Shown here: positions 25,038-34,048 of the stretch, piece by piece
Layout: each line of letters begins with the position of its first letter
Position numbering within the stretch: the stretch's first letter is position 1
From: Nocardia vulneris
GTDB taxonomy: Bacteria > Actinomycetota > Actinomycetes > Mycobacteriales > Mycobacteriaceae
Length of the DNA stretch: 64,000 nucleotides
Assembly: GCF_001613425.1 (NCBI RefSeq)
Contig: NZ_BDCI01000023.1
Location: 1 to 64,000, forward strand
Direction: 5' to 3'
Made by a program: the position numbers and the translations under genes
The notes under the pieces: model-generated
What the model saw: only the letters and a program-made list of their open reading frames with translations
The model's database searches: none
Told to the model about the DNA's origin: nothing

Positions 25038-25966
25038 GAGCGGACCCCGGTCGCGTCCGAGTCGGAAACCACTGTGCCCGAGGCGATACCGGCACCGGCC
25101 GCGCCGTGGCAGTGCGCGCCGGCGGTGCCGAGCGCGTCCATCGTGTCCCCGGTGCCGACGACCACCAGCCGCCCCCGCACGCGCAGCACATCCACCTCCG
25201 TTTGATACAGCTCCGACAGTACCGCCGAGGTCATCACCTCGTCCGGCGTACCGATCCGGAACTTGCCGTCCACCAGGTACAGCACCCGATCGACCAGCGG
25301 CAGAATGGGATTGATCTCGTGGGTGACGAAGAGCACGGCGGTGTCGTGGCTGCGGCGGCGTTTGTCGATCAGCTCCGCGACCAGGCGCTGGTTCGCCAGA
25401 TCCAGGCTGAGCAGCGGCTCGTCACACAGCAGCACCTTCGGGTCGCCGACCAGCGCCTGCGCCACCCGCAGCCGCTGCTGTTCGCCGCCGGACATCGTCT
25501 CCAGCGGCGCGTGCGCGAACCGCTGTGCGCCGACGTCGGCGATCGCGGCGGCGACCTTGCGCTTGCGCTCGGCGCGCGAGCGGAGCCCGAGACCCCAGCG
25601 GTGCCCGTCCACGCCGAGCCCGACCAGGTCGACCCCGCGCAACTGCACCCCGGCGTCGATCGTCTTCTGTTGCGGCACATAGCCGATATCGGGATTGCCG
25701 GTGCGCGCCGGCGCGCCCGCGATCGCGGCGGTGCCCGCGCTGAGTCCCTGCTGGCCGAGCAGGACCTTCAGCAGCGAGGTCTTGCCCGATCCGTTCGGGC
25801 CGAGGACGGCGACGAATTCACCGGCCGCCACCGCCAGATCCAGGTCCTGCCAGAGCGTCCGGTCGCCGTAGGACAGGCGGGCGCCGTCGAGCCGCACCGC
25901 CGAGACGTCGTTCGCGGTCGCCCGCGCCGGATCGGTGTGTTCGGTCAGCGCGGCTCCCTGGTGCAT
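25034..25966 (-). CDS. znuC: Zinc/manganese-type ABC transporter ATP-binding protein
   Basis: This 310-residue ATPase has Walker A GPNGSGKTSLL near 49-59, IGYVPQQKTID (Q-loop region), signature MSGGEQQRLRVA, Walker B LLCDEPLLSLD and switch histidine FVTHEINP. A His-containing C-terminal extension of about 60 residues (GTAGAHCHGAAGAG) may sense metal. The start ATG at 25966 is 11 bases after the stop of the binding-protein gene. Substrate as for the operon. Confidence 0.9.
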   Translation of the reverse strand: MHQGAALTEHTDPARATANDVSAVRLDGARLSYGDRTLWQDLDLAVAAGEFVAVLGPNGSGKTSLLKVLLGQQGLSAGTAAIAGAPARTGNPDIGYVPQQKTIDAGVQLRGVDLVGLGVDGHRWGLGLRSRAERKRKVAAAIADVGAQRFAHAPLETMSGGEQQRLRVAQALVGDPKVLLCDEPLLSLDLANQRLVAELIDKRRRSHDTAVLFVTHEINPILPLVDRVLYLVDGKFRIGTPDEVMTSAVLSELYQTEVDVLRVRGRLVVVGTGDTMDALGTAGAHCHGAAGAGIASGTVVSDSDATGVRS

Positions 25967-25977
25967 GGCGGTGGTGG

Positions 25978-26859
25978 TCAACGCAGCGCCGCGGCGAGCG
26001 CTTCGGCGTTCTTGGTCTGCCACTGAATGTAATCCACTCCGTCCGGCAGGGTTTCGGTCACCTCGACGACGGGAATGCCCGCGGACTGGGCGATCGAGCG
26101 CAGCTCCTTGGTGATCTTGTCCTGGGTCTGCACGTTGTAGACCAGTGCGCGAACCTGCTTGCCGGTCAACAGTTCCCGGGTGGCGGCCACCGCGGCGGGC
26201 GCGGGGTCGGTCTCCTGCTCGATCGCCTCCTGGAACTCGTGCGGCGTCCGGTCCTCGGCGCCTGCGGTCAGCAGCAGGTAGTGCGCGAGCGGTTCGGTCT
26301 GCAGCACAGGCGTTTTCGGGTGTTCGGTGGCGACCTTGGCGGCGATCGCGACGATCGCGCCCAGCCGGTCCTTGAAGGCGGTGGCCCGCTCGGTGTACCC
26401 CGGCGCGTGGGCCGGATCCAGCGCGCCCAGTTCGGTCGCGATCTTGTCGGCCACCAGCCCGACGGTCTTCAGGTCGTAGAAGACGTGCTCGTTCTCGTCG
26501 CGCTGGTCGGCGCGCAGGGCGAAGGCGTCCACCACGCGCTTGCTCTTGCCCGCGACGGCCTTCTCCGCGAATTCGTCGTAGCCGCCGCCGTTGTAGACGA
26601 TCAGGTCGGCGTCGCTGAGTTTCGCCGATTCCACCGCGGAGGTCTCGTGCGAGTGCGGGTCCGCGGTCGGGTCGCTGATCAGCGATTCGACCTTCGCGTC
26701 CGGTCCGGCGATCGCGGCGGCGATATTGCCCCAGGCGTTGGTGGACGCGATCACCGACGGTATGCCGGAATCCTCGGTGCTGCCGCAGGCGGTGAGCGTG
26801 ACCGCGGTGGCCACTCCGACGGCGATACCTGCGAGTCTGCGGGCGAGTCGGGTCTTCAC
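25978..26859 (-). CDS. znuA: Zinc-type ABC transporter substrate-binding lipoprotein
   Basis: This 293-residue cluster A-I metal-binding lipoprotein has signal peptide MKTRLARRLAGIAVGVAT and lipobox LTAC (Cys near 25). Likely metal ligands are the histidines in DPTADPHSHETS (about 64-75), EHVFYD (about 124) and an acidic residue near the C terminus (EVTETLPDG). It lacks the long His-rich loop of E. coli ZnuA, like AztC-type proteins. The GTG at 26859 follows AGGAG. It is first in the three-gene operon, behind a possible Zur operator at 26924-26938. Confidence 0.88.
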   Translation of the reverse strand: MKTRLARRLAGIAVGVATAVTLTACGSTEDSGIPSVIASTNAWGNIAAAIAGPDAKVESLISDPTADPHSHETSAVESAKLSDADLIVYNGGGYDEFAEKAVAGKSKRVVDAFALRADQRDENEHVFYDLKTVGLVADKIATELGALDPAHAPGYTERATAFKDRLGAIVAIAAKVATEHPKTPVLQTEPLAHYLLLTAGAEDRTPHEFQEAIEQETDPAPAAVAATRELLTGKQVRALVYNVQTQDKITKELRSIAQSAGIPVVEVTETLPDGVDYIQWQTKNAEALAAALR

Positions 26860-26923
26860 GCGGCACTCCTGGAACGCATAACAGCTGGTGACGCACTCGA
26901 GCGGGTGATACAGCGCAGCTTAA

Positions 26924-26938
26924 TGGAAATGGTTTCTG
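26924..26938. promoter_or_regulatory. Possible Zur operator
   Basis: TGGAAATGGTTTCTG matches 10 of 15 bases of the actinobacterial Zur consensus TGAAAATGATTTTCA. It contains the palindrome GAAA-TGG-TTTC. It lies 65 bases upstream of the binding-protein GTG, at promoter distance. Confidence 0.45.
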
Positions 26939-27037
26939 TTTCACTTTAGCAACTGCGCGTCGCCGACACGAGCCGGGCCCGCCGACTGCCGTGCGCGGAC
27001 GGCGGCCGACGGGCCCGGAAAAACCACGAAGGACCAG

Positions 27038-29608
27038 CTAAACGAGGGCCTCCACCGGTTGCCCGAGCAGCTGCGCACACCGCAGCAGGCCGAGGTGGCT
27101 GTAGGCCTGCGGGTGATTACCGAGCGAACGCTCGGCAACCGGATCGTATTCCTCGCTGAGCAGTCCGGTCGGTCCGGCCACGTCGACCAGCTGGGCGAAC
27201 AGCGCCTCGGCGTCCGAGCGCTTGCCGATCAGCAGGTAGGCCTCGACCAGCCAGGCCGCGCAGAGGTGGAAGCCGCCCTCGCCGCCGGGCAGGCCGTCGT
27301 CGTGGTGGTACCGGTACACCGTCGAGCCGCTGCGCAGTTCGGCCTCGGTCGCGACCACGGTCGCGGCGAAGCGCGGATCGGACGGATCGATCAGTCCGCT
27401 CAACCCGATGTGCAGGGTGGCCGCGTCCAGGTCGGTGCCGTCGTAGGCGGCGGTGAACGACTGGACCTCGTCGTTCCAGCCCTTGGTCTTCACCTCGTCG
27501 GCGATGGTTTCGCGCAGCACCGCCCAGGCCGGATCGACCTCGCGGCCGAACTTCTGGGCCAGCGTCAGCGCGCGATCGATGGTCATCCAGCCCATCACCT
27601 TCGAGTACACGTGATGGCGCGGGTTGCCGCGGATCTCCCAGATGCCGTGGTCGGGTTCCTGCCAGCGCCGCTGCACCGCGGAAACCATGGCGCGCACCAG
27701 TTCCCAGTCCGCGTCGGGCAGCGCCCGGGCCGGGTCGGTGATGCCCTTGAGCTCGCGCGCGTGCGCCAGGCTCGCGATGAGATCGACGATCGGGCCGAAC
27801 ACGTCCAACTGCACCTGCATGTTGGCCGCGTTGCCGACCCGCACCGGGCGCGAGCCCGCGTAGCCGGGCAGCTGGTCGATCACGGCTTCGGGCGGCAGCG
27901 TCTCGCCGTACAGCGTGTACAGCGGGTGCAGCCGCTCGGGGCCGGGCAGCGTCTCCAGCACGCGGTGCACCCAGTCGAGGAACTCCTCGGCCTCGCCGAG
28001 CGAGCCGAGCGAGACCAGCGCCTGCGCGGTCAGCGAGGCGTCACGCAGCCAGCAGTAGCGGTAGTCCCAGTTACGCACGCCGCCGATGTCTTCCGGCAGC
28101 GAGGTGGTCGCGGCGGCCAGGATGGAGCCCGACGGCGCGTGCACGAGCCCGCGCAGGGTCAGTGCCGAGCGCTTCATCAGATCCGGCTTGAGCGAGGGCA
28201 GATCCAGCGTGCCCGCCCACTGCGACCAGTAGCCCTCCGCAATGCGCCTGCGTTCCAGCTCCGCGGTCTGCGCGGGGCCGAGATCGGAGGTGCCACAGCG
28301 CATCTCGAGCACGATCGGGCCCTGCGACGGATCGACCACGGCGCGCGCGGAGTCGTGCGTGCCGTCGCTGACGATCTGCCATTCCAGGCCGGGGGAGCGC
28401 AGCACCATCGGATCGTTGGTGCCGAGCACCCGCAGCCCGTTCGCGTCCGCCTCGATGGTCACCGGCACCTGGCCGAATTCCGGCCGCGGCGCGAAGGTCA
28501 CCACCGCGCGCGCGTCGCCGGTGATCACCCGGGTCAGGTCGGTCCGGGTCGGCGCCACGTCGTGCGGCAGGTAGTCGACCACTTGCAAACTCGCCCAGCG
28601 GGTTTCGACGGTCATGGTGCTGTCGATATAGCGCTGCGAGAGCGGCAGGCCCGCGCGTTCCGGCTCGATGGTGAAGTGACCGGCCTGCGGACCGCCGAGC
28701 AGATGCGCGAACACCGCGGCCGAGTCCGGTTCGGGGTGACAGAACCAGGTGACCGTGGCGTCGGGGGTCAGCAGCGCCACCGAACGCGGGCTGGCCAGCA
28801 TGGTCAGCCGCTCGATCCGGGGTGCGCTCGCGCCGGCCAGCCAGGTACGCCGCTCCTCGAGCAGGAAGGCCAGCGCGCACGACACGTCCTCGGTGCTCTC
28901 GACGCGGTACTTGGCCAGGCTCTCGCCCTCCCCGACCTTGATGCCGAGGTCGGGGCCGGACAGGACGCGGAAGGCCTTCTCGTCGGTCACGTCGTCCCCG
29001 AGGAACACCGCGGCGGACGCACCGTGCTGGTGGCGGATGGTGTCGAGGGCGGTGCCCTTGTCGGTCTGCACCACGGCCAGCTCGATGACGGCCTTGCCCT
29101 CGGTCACCTGCACGCCGAACCAGCAGGCGGGGCCCTGTCTGACCTGGGTCAGCGCGCGGTGCCCGATCTCCGGGCTCGCGTTGCGCACGTGCAGTGCGAC
29201 GCTGGCCGGTTTGATCTCGACCGTCACGCCCGGGTTCTCGGCGGCGACCTGGGTCAGCGCCGTCTGCACCTCTTGCAGTAAGTGTTTGGCGTCGTTGTCG
29301 ATCGCGTGCACGAAGCCCACGTCGAATTCCGAGCCGTGGCTACCGATCAGCTGCACTTCGACCGGCAGGCGCGAGAGCGCCGCGAGGTCGCGCAGTGCAC
29401 GGCCGGAGATGACCGCCGCGGTCGTACCGGTGAGCCCGGCGAGCGCGCGTAACGCGCTCACCGATTCCCGGTGCGGAAACGCCTTGGCCGGGTCGGACAC
29501 GATGGGCGCAAGCGTCCCGTCGTAATCCGAGGCGACCAAGAGTCGTGGCACGCGCGCGACCGTCGACAGTGCACGACGAAGTTCCAGTGGCAAATCCTGT
29601 GCGCTCAC
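27038..29608 (-). CDS. otsB: Fused trehalose-6-phosphate phosphatase and GH15 glycoside hydrolase
   Basis: This 856-residue protein has two domains. Residues 1 to about 245 are a HAD-family trehalose-phosphatase with motif I SDYDGTLAPIV (nucleophile Asp near 29), the VSALRALAGL cap region and motif FLGDDVTDEKAF near 198-209. Residues about 255-856 are a GH15-type domain resembling trehalases and glucoamylases: IERLTMLASPRSVALLTPDA, NWDYRYCWLRDAS (active-site region) and the C-terminal SHLGLLRCAQLL. Together it could convert trehalose-6-phosphate to trehalose and then glucose, though neither activity is proven. GTG start. It is a single gene. Confidence 0.85.
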   Translation of the reverse strand: MSAQDLPLELRRALSTVARVPRLLVASDYDGTLAPIVSDPAKAFPHRESVSALRALAGLTGTTAAVISGRALRDLAALSRLPVEVQLIGSHGSEFDVGFVHAIDNDAKHLLQEVQTALTQVAAENPGVTVEIKPASVALHVRNASPEIGHRALTQVRQGPACWFGVQVTEGKAVIELAVVQTDKGTALDTIRHQHGASAAVFLGDDVTDEKAFRVLSGPDLGIKVGEGESLAKYRVESTEDVSCALAFLLEERRTWLAGASAPRIERLTMLASPRSVALLTPDATVTWFCHPEPDSAAVFAHLLGGPQAGHFTIEPERAGLPLSQRYIDSTMTVETRWASLQVVDYLPHDVAPTRTDLTRVITGDARAVVTFAPRPEFGQVPVTIEADANGLRVLGTNDPMVLRSPGLEWQIVSDGTHDSARAVVDPSQGPIVLEMRCGTSDLGPAQTAELERRRIAEGYWSQWAGTLDLPSLKPDLMKRSALTLRGLVHAPSGSILAAATTSLPEDIGGVRNWDYRYCWLRDASLTAQALVSLGSLGEAEEFLDWVHRVLETLPGPERLHPLYTLYGETLPPEAVIDQLPGYAGSRPVRVGNAANMQVQLDVFGPIVDLIASLAHARELKGITDPARALPDADWELVRAMVSAVQRRWQEPDHGIWEIRGNPRHHVYSKVMGWMTIDRALTLAQKFGREVDPAWAVLRETIADEVKTKGWNDEVQSFTAAYDGTDLDAATLHIGLSGLIDPSDPRFAATVVATEAELRSGSTVYRYHHDDGLPGGEGGFHLCAAWLVEAYLLIGKRSDAEALFAQLVDVAGPTGLLSEEYDPVAERSLGNHPQAYSHLGLLRCAQLLGQPVEALV

Positions 29609-30024
29609 GCATCCAACCTAGTGATCGGAGGAGTTTTTTCAGGGGCGGGCAGAACAATACTGGGTTGAATTCGCCGCACCGACGCCCGCCGCTATGCGTG
29701 CGTTGTGTCTGATTTTCCGCGCGCTGGGCCGATCTCGCTCGCCGCCGCCGGGATTCGGGTCCGAACGGCGGCGATCGATGACCGCGACGCATGCGCTGCG
29801 ATCACGCGGACGCGCCACGGCTCGGGCACGGCTCCCGCAAAACTCACGCTAACCCGCGGCCGAGCGGCGCCGGACGAGCGCCGGTGCGGAGTTCCGGCGG
29901 ACACTCGGTTTCGAGTGTGATCTTCCACACGAGCGCGCGGAGCATCCGAAATTTTGCCGGATATGCGCGGGCTGTCCGGTGTCGGACGGCCGCGCGCAGC
30001 GCCGAAATTTCCCAGCGCGGGGAA
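29609..30024. other. 416-base intergenic stretch, no gene seen
   Basis: No convincing reading frame, RNA or repeat is visible. A plus-strand frame at 29705-29920 is rejected. The TACTGGGTTGAATT area near 29660 could hold the otsB-type promoter on the minus strand, but no clear -10/-35 pair is present. Confidence 0.5.
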
Positions 30025-30660
30025 CTAGGAGTTCTCGCCGAGCAAAAGATCGACGGTGAGCTCGAGGCGCTCGGTCACGTCGGTCGCCGAGGCGCGCCGG
30101 GTCAGCCAGGCCACCAGGTTCGACAGCCAGACGTCGCTGATCACCCTGGCGATGGCGAGCTGGCGGTCGGTGGGTTCGCCGTCGTTCATGGCGCGGGCGA
30201 ACAGGCGGTCCATCACCTTGCCGACCCGATCGACCTCGGCGGCCGCGGACGCGTCGGCGAACATGAACGCGCGGGTCATCGCCTCGGTGAGCAGCGGGTC
30301 GCGCTGCATCATCCGGGTGATCTGGGTGAGCAGCAGGTGCATGCGCTCCTGCGGCGACTGCCCGGCAAGCGGCTTGCGCTTGCTCTCGATCTGCTCGAAT
30401 TCGCGCGAGAGCGCGGACACCAGCAGGTGCACTTTCGAGGGGAAATACCGGTACAACGTCCCGACTGCGACATCGGCGCGTTCGGCCACCGCGCGCATCT
30501 GCACCGCGTCGTATCCGCCCTTGGAGGCCAGCGCCAGCGTCGCGTCCAGAATCCGCTTGCGGCGTTCCCGCTGCGCGGCCGAACTCAGCTCGTCCTCACT
30601 CAGCGTGGCGACCGGCGCCGGACTCGAGTCGGTCGGCTGCGATCGGGAGGGGCTGGCCAT
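30025..30660 (-). CDS. kstR: Cholesterol catabolism repressor KstR (TetR family)
   Basis: This 211-residue repressor of sterol-degradation genes is released by 3-oxo-cholestenoyl-CoA-type thioesters in mycobacteria and rhodococci. Residues 30-75 (AQRERRKRILDATLALASKGGYDAVQMRAVAERADVAVGTLYRYFPSK) match KstR almost residue for residue. The C-terminal PLLTEAMTRAFMFADASAAAEVDRV and VISDVWLSNLVAWLTRRASATDV segments also match. It is divergent from fadE34, as in M. tuberculosis, with a perfect KstR box between them, so it is probably autoregulated. Confidence 0.97.
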   Translation of the reverse strand: MASPSRSQPTDSSPAPVATLSEDELSSAAQRERRKRILDATLALASKGGYDAVQMRAVAERADVAVGTLYRYFPSKVHLLVSALSREFEQIESKRKPLAGQSPQERMHLLLTQITRMMQRDPLLTEAMTRAFMFADASAAAEVDRVGKVMDRLFARAMNDGEPTDRQLAIARVISDVWLSNLVAWLTRRASATDVTERLELTVDLLLGENS

Positions 30661-30756
30661 GGATAAGAGTCCTTTCCGGAAACGTCATTTCGGTACTGGC
30701 CTGGGCGGCGGTTCGGGCTCCGCGGTCGTCTCTTGACTTCCGCACAGCTAGGATAT

Positions 30757-30770
30757 TAGAACATGTTCTA
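30757..30770. promoter_or_regulatory. KstR operator, kstR-fadE34 intergenic
   Basis: TAGAACATGTTCTA is a perfect 14-base palindrome equal to the KstR consensus (TnnAACnnGTTnnA). It overlaps the -10 region of a plausible fadE34 promoter whose -35 is TTGACT at 30733-30738. It can shut both divergent promoters. Confidence 0.95.
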
Positions 30771-30805
30771 GGTGTGGGAGTCACGCCGGGAAGGCGGTAC
30801 GGAGT

Positions 30806-32959
30806 GTGACCATCGCCACCACTGACGAGCATAAAGCCGTCCAGGAGTCGATGCGCGGATGGGCCGGATCGGCCCGTCCGATTGCAACAATGCGGACCGA
30901 TCCGAGCGCCTTCTGGCGTGCGTATTGGCCCGGTCTCGCCGACCTCGGCATCTTCCGGGTCGCCGTCGCCGAGGACGCGGGCGGCGCCGGCGGTTCGGTG
31001 GCCGACCTGGCCGTGCTGCTCGAGCAGGCCGCGCACGATCTGGTCGGCGGGCCGGTGCTGAGTACGGCGCTGGCCAATCTGATCACCGCGGGACGGCTCG
31101 ACGAGCGGCAACCGTGCGGTGTCGCGCTGGACGTCCTTGTCGGCGCGCAGGTCACTGTACCCGCCGCCGCGGACGCGATGTCGCTCACCGGTTCCTGGGA
31201 CGCGGTGCTCGGCGCGGCGCCGGAAACCGCCGTGTTGCTTCCGGTTTCGACCCCGAGCGGGCGGCGCTGGGTGCTGGTGCCGCCGGACGCCGACGGCCTG
31301 CGCGTGGAACCGCTCGCGCCGCTCGATCTGAGCACGCCGCTGGCGCGGGTGCACTGCGCCGATGTGCGGGTGCCCGCCGAAGCGGTGTTCGCCCCGGCCC
31401 ACGCGGTCGAGGATCTGCTGGTGGTGCTGGTCGCCGCCGAACTGGCCGGGCTGGCCGGCTGGTGCCTGACCACCGCGGTCGAATACGCCAAGGTGCGTGC
31501 GCAGTTCGGTCGCAAGATCGGCTCGTTCCAGGCGGTCAAGCACATCTGCGCCTGGATGCTCTGCCGGACCGAACTGATCCGCGCGGTGGCCGCCGACGCC
31601 GCCGCCGCGGTGGACGAGGGCGGCGCGGAGCTGCCGATCGCGGCCGCGATCGCCGCGGCGATCGCCTTGGACGCGGCCGTCGAGACCGCCAAGGATTGCA
31701 TTCAGGTGCTCGGCGGCATCGGCTTCACCTGGGAGCATGACGCGCATCTGTACCTGCGCCGCGCGGTGGCGCTGCGGCAACTGCTCGGTGGTTCGGCGCA
31801 CTGGCGCGCCCGGGTGACCGAGCTGACCCGCGCCGGACACCGGCGTACCACCGGGGCCGACCGGATCTTCGCGGCCGAGGGCGTGGCCACCGTCGACGAC
31901 GATCGGGCCGGCGAACTGGCCGCCGAGGTGGCCCGGATCGCGGCGCTGCCCGCCGACCGGCAACGCGCGGCCATGGTCGAGGCCGGATTGGTCATGCCGC
32001 ACTGGCCGAAACCCTTCGGCCGCGGCGCGGATCCGATGACCGGCCTGCTGATCTCGGAAGAACTGCGCCGGGCCGGGCTCGCCGCGCCGGATCTGGCGAT
32101 CGGCGGCTGGGCGGTGCCGACGCTGCTCCAGCACGGCAGCCCGGCGCAGATCGAACGGTTCGCCTGGCCGACCCTGCGCGGCGAGGTCGTCTGGTGCCAG
32201 CTGTTCAGCGAGCCCGAGGCCGGATCCGATCTGGCCGCGTTGCGCACCACCGCGAAACAGGTGGACGGCGGCTGGGTGCTGCGTGGTCAGAAGGTCTGGA
32301 CTTCGCTGGGCGACAAGGCCAATTGGGGCATCTGCCTGGCCCGCACCGATCCCGACGCCCCGAAACACCGCGGCATCAGCTACTTCCTGGTCGACATGCA
32401 CAGCGCGGGGGTCGAGGTGCGCCCGCTGGTGCAGATCACCGGCGAAGCCCGGTTCACCGAGGTGTTCCTCGACGACGTCTTCGTGCCGGACGAGGCACTG
32501 GTCGGCGCGCTGCACAACGGGTGGAAGATCGCCCGCTCGACTTTGTCGACCGAGCGGGTCGCCATGGGCGGCAACGGAATCGGTCCTGCGCTCGAGGAAT
32601 TGATCGCGAAACTCCCGGCCACCGGCCCCGGCGCGGAGCTGACCAACGACCGGCTCGGCGGGTTCGTCGCCGAGGCGATCGCCGGGCTCCTGCTCGAGCA
32701 GCGGGCCGCCGTCGCGATGCTCGCGGGCGGCGATCCCGGCGCACAGAGCAGCGTGCGCAAACTCGTCGGTGTCCGGCATCGGCAGGCGGTCGCGGAATTC
32801 GCTGCCGAGACGGCAGGTCCCACCGGTGCGCACGACTCCGAGGTGGTAAAAGAATTCCTGCTCACACGCTGTTTATCGATCGCAGGGGGTACCGAACAGA
32901 TCTTGCTGACCGTGGCCGGTGAGCGGATCCTCGGGCTACCTCGCGACGCCGACAGCTAG
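30806..32959 (+). CDS. fadE34: Double-length acyl-CoA dehydrogenase FadE34 (ChsE3-type)
   Basis: This 717-residue fusion has two acyl-CoA dehydrogenase halves: about 1-340 and about 360-717. FadE34 acts on steroid-side-chain CoA thioesters (C24 or bile-acid-like) in cholesterol catabolism. The first half ends in the QVLGGIGFTWEHDAHLYLRRA motif. The second carries the flavin motif SEPEAGSDLAALRTTA and ends with LSIAGGTEQILLTVAGERILGLP. GTG start at 30806. It lies 36 bases beyond the KstR box and is the first gene of the operon; the fadE28 start is 25 bases downstream. Confidence 0.93.
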   Translation: MTIATTDEHKAVQESMRGWAGSARPIATMRTDPSAFWRAYWPGLADLGIFRVAVAEDAGGAGGSVADLAVLLEQAAHDLVGGPVLSTALANLITAGRLDERQPCGVALDVLVGAQVTVPAAADAMSLTGSWDAVLGAAPETAVLLPVSTPSGRRWVLVPPDADGLRVEPLAPLDLSTPLARVHCADVRVPAEAVFAPAHAVEDLLVVLVAAELAGLAGWCLTTAVEYAKVRAQFGRKIGSFQAVKHICAWMLCRTELIRAVAADAAAAVDEGGAELPIAAAIAAAIALDAAVETAKDCIQVLGGIGFTWEHDAHLYLRRAVALRQLLGGSAHWRARVTELTRAGHRRTTGADRIFAAEGVATVDDDRAGELAAEVARIAALPADRQRAAMVEAGLVMPHWPKPFGRGADPMTGLLISEELRRAGLAAPDLAIGGWAVPTLLQHGSPAQIERFAWPTLRGEVVWCQLFSEPEAGSDLAALRTTAKQVDGGWVLRGQKVWTSLGDKANWGICLARTDPDAPKHRGISYFLVDMHSAGVEVRPLVQITGEARFTEVFLDDVFVPDEALVGALHNGWKIARSTLSTERVAMGGNGIGPALEELIAKLPATGPGAELTNDRLGGFVAEAIAGLLLEQRAAVAMLAGGDPGAQSSVRKLVGVRHRQAVAEFAAETAGPTGAHDSEVVKEFLLTRCLSIAGGTEQILLTVAGERILGLPRDADS

Positions 32960-32983
32960 TCGACGAGTCAACTGGAGTAAAGC

Positions 32984-34048
32984 GTGGACTTCACCAGGGA
33001 CGAAGGTCAGGACGCGGTGGCCGAGGTCGTCGTGAGTTTATTGGAGCGCGAACCGGCCCGGGATATCGCGTTGTGGCCGAGTCTGGTCGAAAGCGGGCTG
33101 CTTTCGGTGGCGCTGCCGGAGCGCTTCGGCGGCGACGGTATGGGCCTGCCCGAGGTATCGGTGCTGCTCACCGAGCTGGCGACCGACGCGGTCGCGGTGC
33201 CCGCCCTGCCGACGCTGGGTTTCGGCGTGCTGCCGCTGCTGACCCTGCTGCCCGATGCGCTCGCCGAGCGGGTGTTTCCCGAGGTGGCGCAGGGCGCGGT
33301 GGTCACCGCGGCGCTCAGTGAGCCCGCCGCGCCGTTCGCGGTCAAGCCGGAGACGGCGGCGGTCGTCGAGGGCGGCGCGGTGCGGATCACCGGTCACAAG
33401 ATCGCCGTGCCCTACGCGGAGCAGGCGCGCTGGCTGCTGATTCCGACCAATTCCGGTATCGCACTTGTCGATTCGGCGGCAAAGGGGGTGATCCGGGTGC
33501 CGTCGCCGGCATCGGGCGGGATTCCGGAGTGCACCGTGCGGCTCGATCGCGTGGAGATCCCGGCGGAGCAGCTGTTGCCCGGCGGCCTCGCGCAGCTGCA
33601 CCGGTTCGCCGTCGCCTCGATCGGCGCCGTCGCGGACGGGCTGCTGAAGGGCGCGCTCGTGCTCACCGCCGAACATCTACGCACCCGGCGGCAATTCGGC
33701 CGCCCGCTGGCCGAATTCCAGGCCGTCGCCCAGCAGATCGCCGACCTCTACGTCGTCTCGCGCACCCTGCATGTCGCCGCGGTCTCGGCGAATTGGGCTT
33801 TGGCGCAGGATGATTCCAGCCCTGAGCATCAGGAGCGGATCGACGACGATCTCGACGTGCTCGCCTACAGCGTGGCCGCGGATCTGCCCGCCGCCATGCA
33901 GAAGTGTCATCACCTGCACGGCGGGCTCGGCGTGGACATCACCCATCCGATGCATCGCTACTACTCACAAGCCAAGGACATCGCTCGCTGGCTCGGCGGC
34001 GCATCGTTCCGACTAGATCGATTGGGGGCCAGATGTTCATCGACCTGA
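32984..34048 (+). CDS. fadE28: Acyl-CoA dehydrogenase FadE28 (ChsE1) subunit
   Basis: This 354-residue subunit forms a heterotetramer with FadE29. Together they oxidise the C3 side-chain thioester 3-oxo-4-pregnene-20-carboxyl-CoA in the last cycle of cholesterol side-chain removal. The C-terminal dehydrogenase domain is recognisable (RTRRQFGRPLAEFQAVAQQIADLY and HHLHGGLGVDITHPMHRYY), but the central sheet is short, as known for this subunit. GTG start with GGAG. The end overlaps the next start by 16 bases, which fits a fixed 1:1 stoichiometry. Confidence 0.9.
   Translation: MDFTRDEGQDAVAEVVVSLLEREPARDIALWPSLVESGLLSVALPERFGGDGMGLPEVSVLLTELATDAVAVPALPTLGFGVLPLLTLLPDALAERVFPEVAQGAVVTAALSEPAAPFAVKPETAAVVEGGAVRITGHKIAVPYAEQARWLLIPTNSGIALVDSAAKGVIRVPSPASGGIPECTVRLDRVEIPAEQLLPGGLAQLHRFAVASIGAVADGLLKGALVLTAEHLRTRRQFGRPLAEFQAVAQQIADLYVVSRTLHVAAVSANWALAQDDSSPEHQERIDDDLDVLAYSVAADLPAAMQKCHHLHGGLGVDITHPMHRYYSQAKDIARWLGGASFRLDRLGARCSST

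Noticed and set aside
26245..26950. Plus-strand frame over the zinc-binding lipoprotein gene
   Set aside because: Antisense shadow of a well-supported gene.
29705..29920. 71-residue plus-strand frame in the 416-base gap
   Set aside because: No ribosome-binding site, skewed composition and no recognisable pattern.
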